Assembly: GCA_036924085.1 (NCBI GenBank)
Contig: JAVGWX010000002.1
Span: 82,826,704-82,890,703, forward strand
Source of the DNA: Ariolimax columbianus
Taxonomy: Eukaryota; Mollusca; Gastropoda; Stylommatophora; Arionidae
Length of the DNA: 64,000 nucleotides
Direction: 5' to 3'
The notes under the pieces were generated by a model. That model saw only the letters and a program-made list of their open reading frames with translations, did not search any database and was not told the DNA's origin. How positions within the stretch are numbered: position 1 is the stretch's first letter; every line of letters begins with the position of its first letter. The position numbers and the translations under genes were made by a program. Below are positions 22,495 through 33,700 of the stretch, piece by piece.

Positions 22495-24090
22495 CCGCCC
22501 TTTGGCTCTCTTGCCCTCTAATTTTCCAATTTCAAGATTCTATATTAAAAGACAAATAATTGACTACCTTATCTTTCAGTTGAATTGCAATCGTCGAAAA
22601 CATTAAAGGATATCAGTCAATCAACAACAAGACAGCTTCGTGATTACAGCTCCGTTTCGTATATCTTGCCACCAAAAATTGGGCAGCTCGTATTTCATCG
22701 CCATTGGACGCTTCATAAAGATCGACTAATTTGTTGCTGACTTTCGTGTTGATCTGACATTTATACAGTTTACTGACAAGCCTACACAGAGAGTATGTCT
22801 TGGAGAGCAAGATTCCACGGCAAGGTCAGTAGGACAGTCTAACAATCTACACCAGCTGTTTCATTCATACAATTCCAAAGTGTTATAAACTGTTAACTCT
22901 TTTTTGTTTCACTTCACCACTCTGCCTGTGTGTGTTGTTATTTCTGTTAGTTAGTAGTTAGTTAGTTAGTTAGCTGGCTAGTTAGCTACACAGTTAGTTT
23001 CCTTTGCACTTATGCCGTTGAGCGGCGCGGGTAGCTTAAGTTATCTGTCGTGCGCATCATCAATCATTGTGAGTCCGTGTCGTTTCACTAAAAACTCTGG
23101 CATCTATTCACCTGCCTTACGGACGCCCAACTGCCATGTAGCCATATCTACCAGTGTTGACAGTTGATGAGGTTTTATTCTCACGAAATGATCGAATCAG
23201 AATATTTTGTGCCTGGAAATGACGGATAAACACAAGACGTAATGCCGACTATACTACGAATGTCTTCGTTTCGCATTCTGTCTGTCCTGGTAATGCCCTT
23301 ATTTCACATGTCTAACCCTGTTGTCACACGTCTTGGGCAGGGACCATTTTTGGAACTGGTAACACAGAGTCGCCATAAAAATGCTGTTTTTATACTACTG
23401 CTTTGTTGCCAAACTAATGTGCTGGTGCCTACGCAGTGACGAGACCTGCTAAGTCATCGCAGAGACTTTGTGACACCTAGTCTCAATTTCTCTATTGAAA
23501 AAAATACTGTAAAAATACTTGGAATTCATGGTCTTGCTGAAGAGCAATATCATTTAAGCTTATGCTAAGTAGGCCAGGTTCTCTGCTATTGATATCGTTT
23601 TAATAAAATATTCAATGTTTTGTCCTTTTTGTTGCAAGACGATAAATTGCATTCACTTTATCTCAGAACACTTGCGACATCTTGTCCAGATAACCAAGTT
23701 ATACATAATAATATATAAGGCTCCATACAGACCGCAAAACGGCATCGGCTGCTTATATAAAGCCATGTGCTCCTCCTAACCCCAAAGCGGCATGAGGATC
23801 CTCATGACTTTGACATTGACCCCGCCCCGCGTCTTCCCCAGATACGTTATTTTTAACTTCGCTCCGCGTAGTTATCGATTTTATAATTAATAGGGGTAGC
23901 TTCGCTGAAGTTATTGGTTACATATTTTAAAAATTGTGTGAGTATTGTTTGTTTTAGGTGTGCGTAACCTGACTCAGTTTGATGTTTCATTGTCAAATAT
24001 AGGTGTGACGCAATATGTTTCATTCAAACAAGATTGGTTGACTTGTTTCATACCCCAGTCAAAGGAGTTTTTGTAATGGTGGATACGACA
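22495..24090. other. No recognisable feature
   Basis: About 1.6 kb with a short GTTAGTTAGTTAG run near 22950-22990 and otherwise no repeat or gene that I recognise. Confidence 0.4.
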
Positions 24091-24096
24091 AAACAC

Positions 24097-24938
24097 AGAC
24101 ATCAACAAAAACAACAGAATATTTTCTTTATGTAATAAAAATGTTTATTAATAACATCAAATTAATTTCAAATGGCTTGTTGTTCGTAACGGGGATAAGG
24201 GCAGCCCTGTGTTACCGATCTAGTTATTTGTATTGTGTCTGTAAGTGTGTGATTTATTATGAGTCTACTCTCTGGTTTGCTATTTATTACTTTGACCCAA
24301 TTTGTAAAATATTCTCCCACGTTGTTTTCTTTTAGTGTTTTGGGAAGGTATTCGTGTGATACCCTGTTAAAGTCTTTCTCGTGGTCTTTCCATAGTATTG
24401 CTGACTGTGTGTCTTTTTCATGTGTTTATTGGATATTGTCCCTTAAAAAATGTGCATGTTTACTGATACTTCTATTCTGTACAGTACATTGCTGGTCTTC
24501 ATGGACTTGGTGTTTCATAAGGGGTTTTGGTTTGAATGTTAACGCTTTTGTTAGTATTTTGTAGTCTGTATTTACTAAGGGGATAGGCCTATAATTTAAT
24601 TATTTACTTTAAGTTTTTTCTGTATCAGGTTTAGGTATTAATGTTATATAGGATTGATTCAAACTGTCTGGTAATTTCCCTATCTCGGACGCCTTTTGTA
24701 AGACGCTTAGTAGATGTGGACTCAACACGTGGAAAAAATGGAGTAGAATTCAGAGGTCAGGCCATCAGGGCCCGGAGTCTTGCCTTTTTTGGAGAGAATT
24801 TAGAGCGTTGGTAAGATTCTCTAATGTTAACTGTTCACTAAGGGTCCGACTGTCTTGCTCGTTCAAACATTTGGTGAAAGTCTCGTAGACAAATAAGACG
24901 AAACAAAAGATGATGGATATATACGGCTTTTATTTTTG
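24097..24938 (-). repeat. Long inverted repeat, outer left arm (carries LINE RT fragment)
   Basis: Reverse complement of 29347-30201 over about 850 bases with scattered differences. On the minus strand it encodes parts of a LINE reverse transcriptase like that at 29770-30138 (DHEKAFDRVS and SVRQGCP equivalents, here more decayed). Both arms end at the same outer base (AGACATCAAC). Confidence 0.85.
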
Positions 24939-25094
24939 GATCAATATCACAATGACTCGCAGGTAATTTCAAGCATCACTTATAACAATCGTCAACAGCG
25001 ACAACAGTATACACATGTATATATGTAACATTCAAGTATTAATATGAAGATGCCAAAATAAGACATCTCGAAGGTCATTATTCGTGTTGCCTTA

Positions 25095-25345
25095 TATGTT
25101 GCAACAGTTTTCCGCTAGTCTGAACGATTGGTGGTGGTTCTTCCCCAGTCATCGGGGTTAAAACCGCACTGGATCAGTGATCACTTAAGTGTGTCCTTGT
25201 ATTTTTTTCCACGACACTTGCTCTTTTGGAGTTCAACATAAAGCAGTTTCGTAGGTAGGCGACATGCGGTCCACATAACCAAGCCATCCCAACTGTACAG
25301 CACATCAGCTATTTCGTATGCATCTTCCGCAATTGACGAATAAAG
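25095..25345 (-). pseudogene. LINE ORF2 C-terminal fragment
   Basis: The minus strand reads GYVDRMSPTYETALC and then SKCRGKKYKDT-like sequence, the decayed equivalent of GHVVRMPxxRLPKxLLYGEL and KRSRGRPKKRFKD. A second diverged copy of this stretch lies at 26755-26965 in the same orientation. Confidence 0.55.
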
Positions 25346-26080
25346 AAATAATATTACTGCGCCGACCTCCCGATAATTATATATGACACAGTTTTTGTCT
25401 TAGAGCGCCATGTCTAATAGTTTGCGGTTCCCAAAGGAATGTTTTTTTTACTTCTAGCCACCTAAATAAATATCTCAATATGAAACAGTTGTACTTACAC
25501 ATTACCGTAAATCTATAATTTTGAGAATGCTTCTTTCTTAAGCTAATATGACCCATTTCGCGTAAACGTTATTCACCATATCACGCAGCTGAGTGACCGA
25601 TAAAGTGCAAGTCTTCATGTTTGCTACCTATCCACAGACAAGTTATAGCAATTAGATATAAGTCTCTAATGTTTATAACTCCAGTCTCTCCGCTTACACA
25701 TCTATCAAATATGCCTACGGTTAAATGAAAGGTCAATTTCTAGAAAGGGAATGCTCGACATATCAGCAATATAATATATAACAATAGCCCCAGTGCGCTG
25801 TGTGATAACACGTGAATGCCTCAATTCACCAGTAACGTGTCACGCGATTCGCTTTCAGTAACACTGTAATCCGTCATTCTCACAACCCGACAACTGATAA
25901 ATGATGATTGGCAGTCGAGTTAACAGGAGCGTTCGGTAGTTCTGACAAAGGTTGTCGGGTGTCTAGTTAGAAAATGCGTAATTTCTGACTAATACAGCAT
26001 ACAATATTTGATATCTGTATCCCCAATTAATGAATACAGAACCAAAAATTAAATGTATTATCAGCGCAAATTAAACCAGC
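25346..26080. other. No recognisable feature
   Basis: AT-rich spacer inside the block that splits the left inverted-repeat arm. Confidence 0.4.
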
Positions 26081-26084
26081 TTTT

Positions 26085-26555
26085 TCCTTAACAAAAAGGT
26101 TTCCCTAACAAATCGCCTGTACGAAGGTAAGATAGACGTGGCATGCATCGAAGAAACGCACCTCAACGAAAACCACAGATTCTCAATCAGAGGAAACCAG
26201 ACCTTCCGTCTTGATAGAGAAGGTCCCAAAGGAGGGGTTCTGATACTGACACGTAACAGCATATCAAGTAGCGCAGTATGTGTAAATCACACCGGACAAG
26301 CAGAATGTGTAGGAGTCGATATAATGATACAAGAAACGAAAACCCGTACATTCAACCTGTATGGCCCACCCAACAAAGACCTGTCGCTTTCGAGTATGCA
26401 AATCAAGGACTCCAGCTGCGTAGTGGTTGGAGACTTCAACACTCACTCGGAGAGATGGGGATATTCATATACAGACAGCAGAGGGGATGAAGTTGAAAAC
26501 TGGGAGATAGACACAAATCTCTATCTTATCAATAGGCCGGACGACAGCATTTATA
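26085..26555 (+). pseudogene. LINE endonuclease fragment, same family as the chimera ORF2
   Basis: Encodes GKIDVACIEETHLNENHRFS, YQTFRLDREGHKGGVLIL-like sequence, VVGDFNTHSERWGYS and INRPDDS. It is colinear with residues 104-245 of the ORF2 at 30774-34682 and very similar to it. Both ends are abrupt (the catalytic SDH motif is not reached), so it is a truncated copy of that LINE without rDNA sequence attached. Confidence 0.9.
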
Positions 26556-26754
26556 TTGTTGGCTTAATGTAGTTTGAAGGTTTTCGTAAAATTTATTTCG
26601 TTCTTATTTTAGTTGAGGGGGCATGTATGTTTACTAGTGTGTGTGTATCTTCTGGGTTGTCTTTGCTTTTTTTTTTGTATTATTTGTATTCTACCTTGGT
26701 TATCTCTATGTGCGTGCGTTACTTCCCACTTATCTAATATTTGTAGTATATGCT

Positions 26755-26965
26755 GAAACAGTTATGCCCTAGTCTGAACGATTGTCGGTGGTTCTATCCC
26801 AGTCATCAGAATTAACACAGTTATTAGAATTAATGTGCCCTGGTATCTTTTTCCACACCGCTTGCTCTTTTGCAGTTCAAATAAAATAGTTTCATAGGTA
26901 AACGACGAGTCGAAATGCGGACTACATCGCCAGTCCATCTCAGCTGTACAGCACATATCATGTAA
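26755..26965 (-). pseudogene. LINE ORF2 C-terminal fragment
   Basis: The minus strand gives RWTGDVVRISTRRLPMKLFY and KRASGVEKDTRAH, matching the LINE C-terminal HVVRMxxxRLPKxLLYGELxxGKR region. It is related to 25095-25345. It ends where the inner inverted-repeat arm begins. Confidence 0.6.
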
Positions 26966-26969
26966 CGGG

Positions 26970-26983
26970 GAGTAGGTAAAATG

Positions 26984-27024
<41 letters not shown>

Positions 27025-27170
27025 ATATCAATTTTTAAATTGGGGGATTAGTCGGGCTATTTTATGAATCTACTGAGTGCCTTACTCTTTTTTTTAGTAG
27101 TCTTCTTATTGTCTACTCCACTATTTGAATAAAGTAATAAAATACAAACATAACAATATTTCGACGCAAA
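26970..27170. repeat. Long inverted repeat, inner left arm
   Basis: Inverted copy of 29157-29346. Both contain GTAGGTAAAA, a (TA)n run (here 26986-27022), ATCAATTTTTAAA, GGGGGATTAGTCGGGC and TTCGACGCAAA, in mirrored order. In the right half of the structure this arm is directly contiguous with the outer arm, so here it has been separated from it by about 2 kb of inserted LINE debris. Confidence 0.85.
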
Positions 27171-27540
27171 ACAAAATGTTAGTTTTTTTCGCAATATAGT
27201 AACATTTCAAGTGTTGAATACTCGGAATGTCAACGGGTCTGGGTTCTAAAATCAAATGTCCAATCCTCGTGATTTTCTTGTTTGGTATAATAATAAGGAT
27301 GTCGTGCCATTCTTAGTCGCCTTAGAAAAACAAGTTAACTTTTACGCGAATCTAGGTGTCGATATGTTTATAGACGCCATTTCGGTTCCTGGTGTAACCT
27401 TAAAGTATTTAGCACCCTACCGTCAAATGTAACTTTTTCTTTATGTTCGAAGCGGGAGCACTCTTTACATAAAACTCTGAGAGAAAATATCGTCGGTGAG
27501 CCTCAATAATATTTCACAGGTTTCATGAAAAAGGTAAGAC
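27171..27540. other. Spacer inside the inverted-repeat loop
   Basis: No recognisable coding sequence. It leads into the polymerase fragment. Confidence 0.4.
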
Positions 27541-27544
27541 GGTT

Positions 27545-28740
27545 GTTAGAGGAAACCCATCCAAAGTTGTGCAGAGTGTTAAGGGGTATGATGCGAAAGC
27601 GTTTTATTTGTAGGCATTAATGCAGAAAATGCCCACAGGCTTCCCAATTACAAGAAACAAGGAGGGCGGTTTCCGAGCTCATAAACCACATAAATATACC
27701 ATACAGAACCGCGAGTGCTTGAATTGGATCGCTCACACAAATAATATTCATTTGAAGACCAGTTCAACGGTCGCAAGATGGTATTGGGGCGCAGGCGTAT
27801 TAGAGTCGATGGTTGGGACACACAATCTCGAACAGTCTACCAATTTCATGGTTGTCTTTTCCACGGTCATATTAACTATCCGCTAACCAAAGGGGGTGAC
27901 ACGAATCCAGTCAATAAGACCGCCTTGCTTGAGTTGTACGCCAAGACACGTGAAGTTAGTGAGTACTTAAAGAGCCAATGTCAGGTTACTTTGCTTGAGA
28001 TTTGGGAATGTGAATGGCAACAACTCAAAAGAACTAACAACTCAATCACTCGTTTTCTGAGCCAGACATTTCCCCAACCAAAGCCCTCGTATACCAAACA
28101 TAAATATCCACTAACGGAACAACACATCCTCGCTTCCGTCAACTATGAGAGTTCGTTGGCTTTAGTAGAATGCGATATTCACGTGCCCGACCATTTAAAA
28201 AACATTTCTCGGAAATGGCACCGATATTTAAAAACATTAACGTGAGTAGAGCTGATATTGACCCTTTTATGCGAGAAATTGCCGAAAAAAAACACAATCT
28301 CTTGACCACCCCTTGGCAAACACTAATTGGTAGCTATATGGGACACAAATTTCTATTGGCAACGCCTCTACTTCGTTGGTACCTGTCCGTTGGTTTAGAA
28401 GTTACAAACATATATCAGGTGATTGAGTACGCCAGTGAGTTGTTTCAAACAGTTTGGGGGCACGTCGACAACGTGATCGAGATGCGCTTTATTCCATTAC
28501 TAGTGAAACGATGAAATTGTTAGGTAACGCGGTTATTGTAAGACCTTATGTGACTTGTTTTAAAGAGTTTGGGAATATGGTTTCCGAATCAAGGCGACAA
28601 GCTGAAAGTGACCCCCTATATTCCATCAAGGCGGAAACCATGAAACTTTTAGGGAATTCTGCGTATGGGAAAACCATAACCGATTAGACAAAACACGGAG
28701 ATGTGTCGTACACCCCCTGGGAAGGGACTTCCATAAGAAA
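27545..28740 (+). pseudogene. Protein-primed type-B DNA polymerase fragment (Polinton/Maverick-like)
   Basis: Plus-strand frames give KGYDAKAFYL followed by ALMQKMPTGFP (polymerase motif A region), VDGWDTQSRTVYQFHGCLFH, VPDHLKKHFSEMAPIFKN, LIGSYMGHKFLLATPLLRWY, LEVTNIYQVIEY, and KAETMKLLGNSAYGKTITD (motif B, ending in a stop at 28685). These blocks and their order are typical of the protein-primed DNA polymerases of Polinton/Maverick elements and relatives. The N-terminal exonuclease domain and the later DTDS motif C are missing. Several frameshifts and a partial tandem duplication around motif B (about 28460-28670) show that it is dead. An adintovirus-like or other linear-element origin is also possible. 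Confidence 0.85.
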
Positions 28741-28874
28741 AATGAATTATTGCTCCAGGAAGCGCTCTGTAAAGAAATACGTTGTTCAAAATATTAATTT
28801 TTTAATTTCTTTTTAAATCACAGTAAAAATAGAAAATGAACTTACAAAAAAAAGCTAAAAAAAACGGATTTTCT

Positions 28875-28942
28875 TAAACCCGGGATTCAACCAGGGACCT
28901 TTAGATCTTCAGTCTAACGCTCTCTGAGCTATTTCGGACGCC
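28875..28942 (-). pseudogene. tRNA-Phe(GAA)-like sequence, degenerate
   Basis: The minus strand matches metazoan tRNA-Phe through the D stem (AATAGCTCAG), anticodon arm (GACTGAAGATCTAAAGG, anticodon GAA) and most of the T arm (CCCTGGTTGAATCCCGGG). The D loop lacks about five bases, the B box is altered and the 3' acceptor strand (TTTAAG) no longer pairs with the 5' strand (TCCGAAA). It is therefore a pseudogene or the head of a tRNA-derived repeat. It lies within the loop of the inverted repeat, downstream of the polymerase fragment. Confidence 0.8.
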
Positions 28943-29156
28943 GAAAGTTAAAACGAAAGATACAACCACTTTTTAAGTTATTTTTAGCCAATCTATAATA
29001 TTGTTACAGCTTTCATAGGTGTGGTATTTTATATATGCACAGATGGTAATGGTATCACACTAAAGTGAACAAGACATAGTTACAATACGTTGACCTTTAT
29101 CACGGTATTAGAGGATAACTTGCTAACAGCACTAACAGAAAGACAAATATGAAATC

Positions 29157-29346
29157 TTTGCGTCGAAATGCTTTTATTTTCGTATTTTATTACTTTATAC
29201 AAATAGTAAAGTAGAAAATAAGAAGACTAACTAAAATAAAGAGTAAGACACACAGTAGATTCATAAAATAGCCCGACTAATCCCCCACTTTAAAAATTGA
29301 TACCTTATATATATATATATATATATTATACATTTTTACCTACTAC
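29157..29346. repeat. Long inverted repeat, inner right arm
   Basis: Mirror of 26970-27170, including its own shorter (TA)n run at about 29306-29328. It is contiguous with the outer right arm starting at 29347. Confidence 0.85.
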
Positions 29347-30201
29347 AACAAAAATAAAAGCGTATATATCCACCATCATCTTTTGTTTTGTCTTATTTGT
29401 CCTCGAGACCTTCACCAAATGTTTGAACGAGCAAGACAGTCGGACCCTTAGTGAACAGTTAACATTAGAGAATCTTACCAACGCTCTAAATTCTCTCCAA
29501 AAAAAGCAAGAGACCGTGCCCTGATGACCTGACCTCTGAATTCTACTCCATTTTTTCCACGTGTTGAGTCCACATCTACTCAGCGTCTTACAAAAGGCGT
29601 CCGAGATAGGGAAATTACCAGACAGTTTGAATCAATTCTACATAACATTAATACCTAAACCTGATACATAAAAAACCCAAGTAAATAATTAAATTATAGG
29701 CCTATCCCCTTAGTAAATACAGACTACAAAATACTAACAAAAGCGTAAACATTCAAACCAAAACCCTTTATGAAACACCTAGTCCATGAAGACCAGCAAT
29801 GTAGTGTACAGAAGAGAAATATCAGTAAACATGCATATTTTTTAAGGGACACTATCCAATACACACATGAAAAAGACACACAGTCAGCGATACTATCGAT
29901 AGACCACGAGAAAGCCTTTGACAGGGTCTCACACGAATACCTGCACAAAACACTAAAAGAAAACAACATGGGAGAATATTTTACAAATTGGTTCAAAGTA
30001 ATACATAGCAAACCAGAGAGTAGACTCATAATAAATCACACACTTACAGACACAATACAAATAACTAGATCGGTAAGACAGGGCTGCCCTTATCCCCGTT
30101 ACTATATACGAACAACAAATCATTTGAAATTAATTTGATGTTGTTATTAATAAACATTTTTATTACAAAGAGAAAATATTCTGTTGTCTTTGTTGATGTC
30201 T
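29347..30201 (+). repeat. Long inverted repeat, outer right arm with LINE RT fragment
   Basis: Mirror of 24097-24938. On the plus strand it carries the better-preserved LINE reverse transcriptase fragment: LTNALNSLQKK, FYITLIPKPDT, then HEKAFDRVSHEYLHKTLKEN, WFKVIHSKPESRLIIN and RSVRQGCP (29770-30090). This resembles L1/Tx1-type LINEs (FDRVSHEYLFKTL, VRQGCPLSP). The catalytic FADD box is not reached because the repeat ends. The arm abuts a CR1-like LINE 3' end at 30202. Confidence 0.85.
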
Positions 30202-30740
30202 AGAAGACCCTGCAGAGTCTGTATACAACCAGTTACATTTACATCACCTTGCTCTAAAAGCTATGCTCTTCCAGTTTATTCTTAAATGCATTAACTGTCC
30301 CTGCCTCCACTACCTCCTGTGGCATTGCATTCCAAGCAGACACCACTCTCTGACTATAAAAATATTTCTAATATCTAATTAAATTCTTAAATCTCTCTTT
30401 AGTCAGCTTGTAGCTATGCCCTCTTGTTATTGTGGGTGGCTGCATTTTAAAAAACGTGTTATAGTCTAATCTATCTATTCCTCTGATCATCTTATCAACC
30501 TGTATTAAGTCACCACGGATTCTTCTCTCTTCGAGACACTGTAGGCCGGTTTTTATGAGTCTTTCCTCATAACTGTAATTCTGGAATCCCACTATCATCT
30601 TTGTCGCTTTTTGTTGTATTCTTTCCAGCATGTTTATATCCCCTCTATGATAAAGACTCCACATCTGTACACAGTACTCCAATCTAGGTCTAACTAAAGC
30701 CTTATACTGTTTGACTTATCACTTCTTTGCTCCTATGTTT
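30202..30740 (-). pseudogene. CR1-like LINE 3' part, left half of interrupted element
   Basis: The minus strand encodes the ORF2 C-terminus MEYCVQMWSLYHRGDINMLE, RIQQKATKMIVG, SYEERLIKTGLQCLEERRIR, GDLIQVDKMIRGIDRLDYN and RGHSYKLTKERF, followed by a 3' UTR with GACTCTGCAG. Going 5' on the minus strand, the coding sequence is cut at the target duplication 30728-30740 and resumes at 38117 (RNIKHRS then KEVI). It is thus the host into which chimera copy 2 inserted. Confidence 0.87.
30728..30740. repeat. Target-site duplication, chimera copy 2 (left)
   Basis: TGCTCCTATGTTT, repeated exactly at 38117-38129. The CR1-like LINE at 48300-48340 carries the uninterrupted version (CTCCTATGTTTAATATTTC). 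Confidence 0.92.
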
Positions 30741-30763
30741 CTTCTTCTTCTTCTTCTTCTTCT
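30741..30763 (-). repeat. (GAA)n 3' tail of chimera copy 2
   Basis: TTC repeats on the plus strand between the target duplication and the conserved 3' UTR, corresponding to 14758-14790 in copy 1. Confidence 0.9.
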
Positions 30764-30773
30764 GCGTACACAG

Positions 30774-33700
30774 TCAGACAGTAACCATTATTTTCTCGAA
30801 AAAAGCGGCGGTCATCCTGAGACTCTCGCCACTACCATAGAGCTTGTCTTGCAATTCCACTGGCAATGGCCACATCTGCTCTCTCTGATCCTCGTATTTC
30901 GGGCAGTTCTGCAGCAGATGTTCAGTGGTCATTTTACCAGTACCGCACGGGCATTCGTCGGTACACCCTATCTTCAATGTGTTGAATAGGTGGTACCTCA
31001 GTCTGTTGTGGCCATTGCGAAGTCTGAAGACAACGACCTGCTCTCTTCGGTTCAACTGGTAATAGGCATCGTTTTTGGTGTAACCAGTATGTTCGGTTTC
31101 CCATTTGGACATGTATCTGGCTTTGATAAGCCGTTTTGACTCTTCGTACGTCATACTGGTATCTGTTTGTGGTAGCCTTGCACCTTCTTTTGCCAGTCTG
31201 TCTGCCTCCTCGTTGCCTTGGATGTTGCAGTGTGACGGAACCCACTGTACCACTACCCTTTTTGGTGCGGACTGCTGGCACAGTTTGCAGAGTGCTGCTC
31301 TTAAGTCATTAAGCTCAGTGTTTTTCTGGCTTTTTAGCGCTGTGACTACTTCGAGAGCATCTGTCAGCAGGACTATATGGCTCTCATTTTCACTGTGTGT
31401 TACCATTTCTTCCACTGCCGCCCTCAGTGCCTCTGCCTCTGCTCTGAAATTACTTGTGTACTTACCAGTAGCGAATGACAGTGTTATTTTTCTGCCATTT
31501 GGTAGGTTCAGGAATGCTCCTGCCCCTCCGTTCTGTGTAGTGTTTGTTACAGAACCGTCGGTGTATGCATGGGTCCAGTCCATGCTTGGGTAGCTTTTCG
31601 TTATGAAGCTTAGGGTAATGTCTCTCCTTTCTTTTTCACTCTGGCAGTTTTTGTTTGCAATACCTGGTATATTTTCTACCACCTCTGGAAATATATCCTG
31701 CCTCCAAGTAGGTTTTCGTACAGTAGTGATGGGTTTTGGTGTTGTTAGTGCGTTTATGGGATCTTCGTGCATCTTTGCTTTGGCTATTTCTGCAAAGTTT
31801 CTCCGCTTTAGTTTCCCATTTCCCAAATTGTTTAGTCTCTGGTACATTGGATGGTCCGTCAGTCTTCTGAGTTTCTCTGACTGCAGCTGGGCTCTGCAGT
31901 CTCTTCTATCGGTCATGGATTGCAGTTTTGTAATCTTTTCAAGTTCTACAATTGGCGTTGACTTCATGCCACCTGTTATAATTCTCATGGCTTGGTTTTG
32001 AAGTTTGTTAACTTTATCGAAGTTCGCCTTCGCTGCGGTTGTCCATGCCGCAATGCCATACTCGAGAACTGGTCTCACTCTTCCAGTGTACAGTTTCTTT
32101 AGTATGCCTTCGTCTGCTCCCCAGCTTGTGCCAGCAAGTTTCCTCATGATCGCCATTCTTTCTCTGGCTTTCATTCGGTTTCTCTCAATCTGACTTTTCC
32201 ATGTCATGCGCCGATCAAATGTGACTCCCAGATAGGTTGGGTTGTCGTTTGGCTGCAGGATTTTGCCATTTAGCCTTAATTTGGTACTTTGGGGTTTTAA
32301 TGAGAGCGAGAATATTGTGCACGTGGTTTTCTCCTCGTTTATTTTGACCAGCCATGAGTTCGCCCATTCTTCCAGCGATGTTAGGGCCGTCTGCATCCGA
32401 TTTCTTGCTATGGTGAGATTCTTTTCAGAGGTCCACATAGCCAGATCGTCTGCAAACATTGAGCTATGGACTCTTCTTGGTATATTCTCTGTAATATCGT
32501 TTATATATACCAGGAAGAGTGTGGGTGACAATACTCCCCCTTGGGGTACTCCCTGCTCGAGTGTCACCTTTTTGCTCATCTGCCCTTATACTTGGACTCT
32601 GGCCGTTCTTTGTTTGAGGTAGTGGTTGATCCACTTGTACATCTTCCCACAGACATCACTTCTTCTTAGCTTGACTCTAAGTCCATCCTTCCAGACTTTG
32701 TCAAATGCCTTTTCCAGATCCACCCAAACAGCTACTGTGTGTTGCTGTGCCTGGTAGGCATCTTCTATCTCCTGGGCTATGAGGATGACCTGGTCCTCAG
32801 TGGATCTGTGCTGTCTAAAGCCGGCTTGCTGTGGAATTAGTATTCGTTTTTCTTCCAGATGCCACATCAGTCTGGTGTTTATCATCCGTTCCATCAGCTT
32901 GCCAACACAGCTCAGTAGGCTTATGGGCCTGTATCCATTTGGATCTGTTTTGTCCTTCCCTGTTTTTGGTACTGGTACCAGTATTGCATCTTTCCATGCC
33001 TGGGGTACAATACCCCTTTTCCAGCTTTGGTTCAGGACTGATAGTAGTTTCTTCTTCGCTGTTTGGCCCAGCCCCATCAGCATTTCGTTTGTTATCCCGT
33101 CTTTTCCGGGAGATTTCCTTTTCTTTAGTGTACTCATAGCCTCTTCCATTTCGCGCATTGTTAGTTTGGCCATCATGTGCTCTTCGGGAGCCGTATTTAT
33201 GTTTTCGTGTCCCTTTAGCTCTTCGCTAATGTCTGTATGCTTATCTGCAGGGACCTCGATGTGGTTTGCTCTGCCATAGTGATCGACAAAGGCGTTTGCG
33301 GCTTTCTTACCTGTGATCAAGTTCTCGCCCTGCTTGATAGTAATTTGTTTATTTGACGGGGTTTCGTCGTTCATGGCTCTGACTAGCTTCCATAGCTTGT
33401 TCCCGTCTTTGTCCAGGTTCAGACTTTCCGTTTTATTTTTCCAACTTTCTCTTGCTGTTTGCTTGAGAGTGTGTTTGTACTTCGCCGCGGCGGCTTTGAG
33501 GGCGATGTTTGCCTCCATGGATTTTTCTCGTTCTGTCATGTTCCTAGCATTTGTTACTGCATCTTCCACTTTCTGTAACTCATCATTCCAGTAGGGCTTA
33601 TAGTTTTTCCTAGCTCCTCTTGGGATGGTTTCAGTGGCGGCTTGCATTATTGCCTTGCTTAGGCTCTCCACCATGGGCTTCATTTTGGTGTTTCGTGTGT

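Noticed and set aside
24097..30201. A complete Polinton/Maverick with integrase, protease and capsid genes
   Set aside because: Only the polymerase fragment is visible; the loop is about 2 kb and none of the other genes is present.
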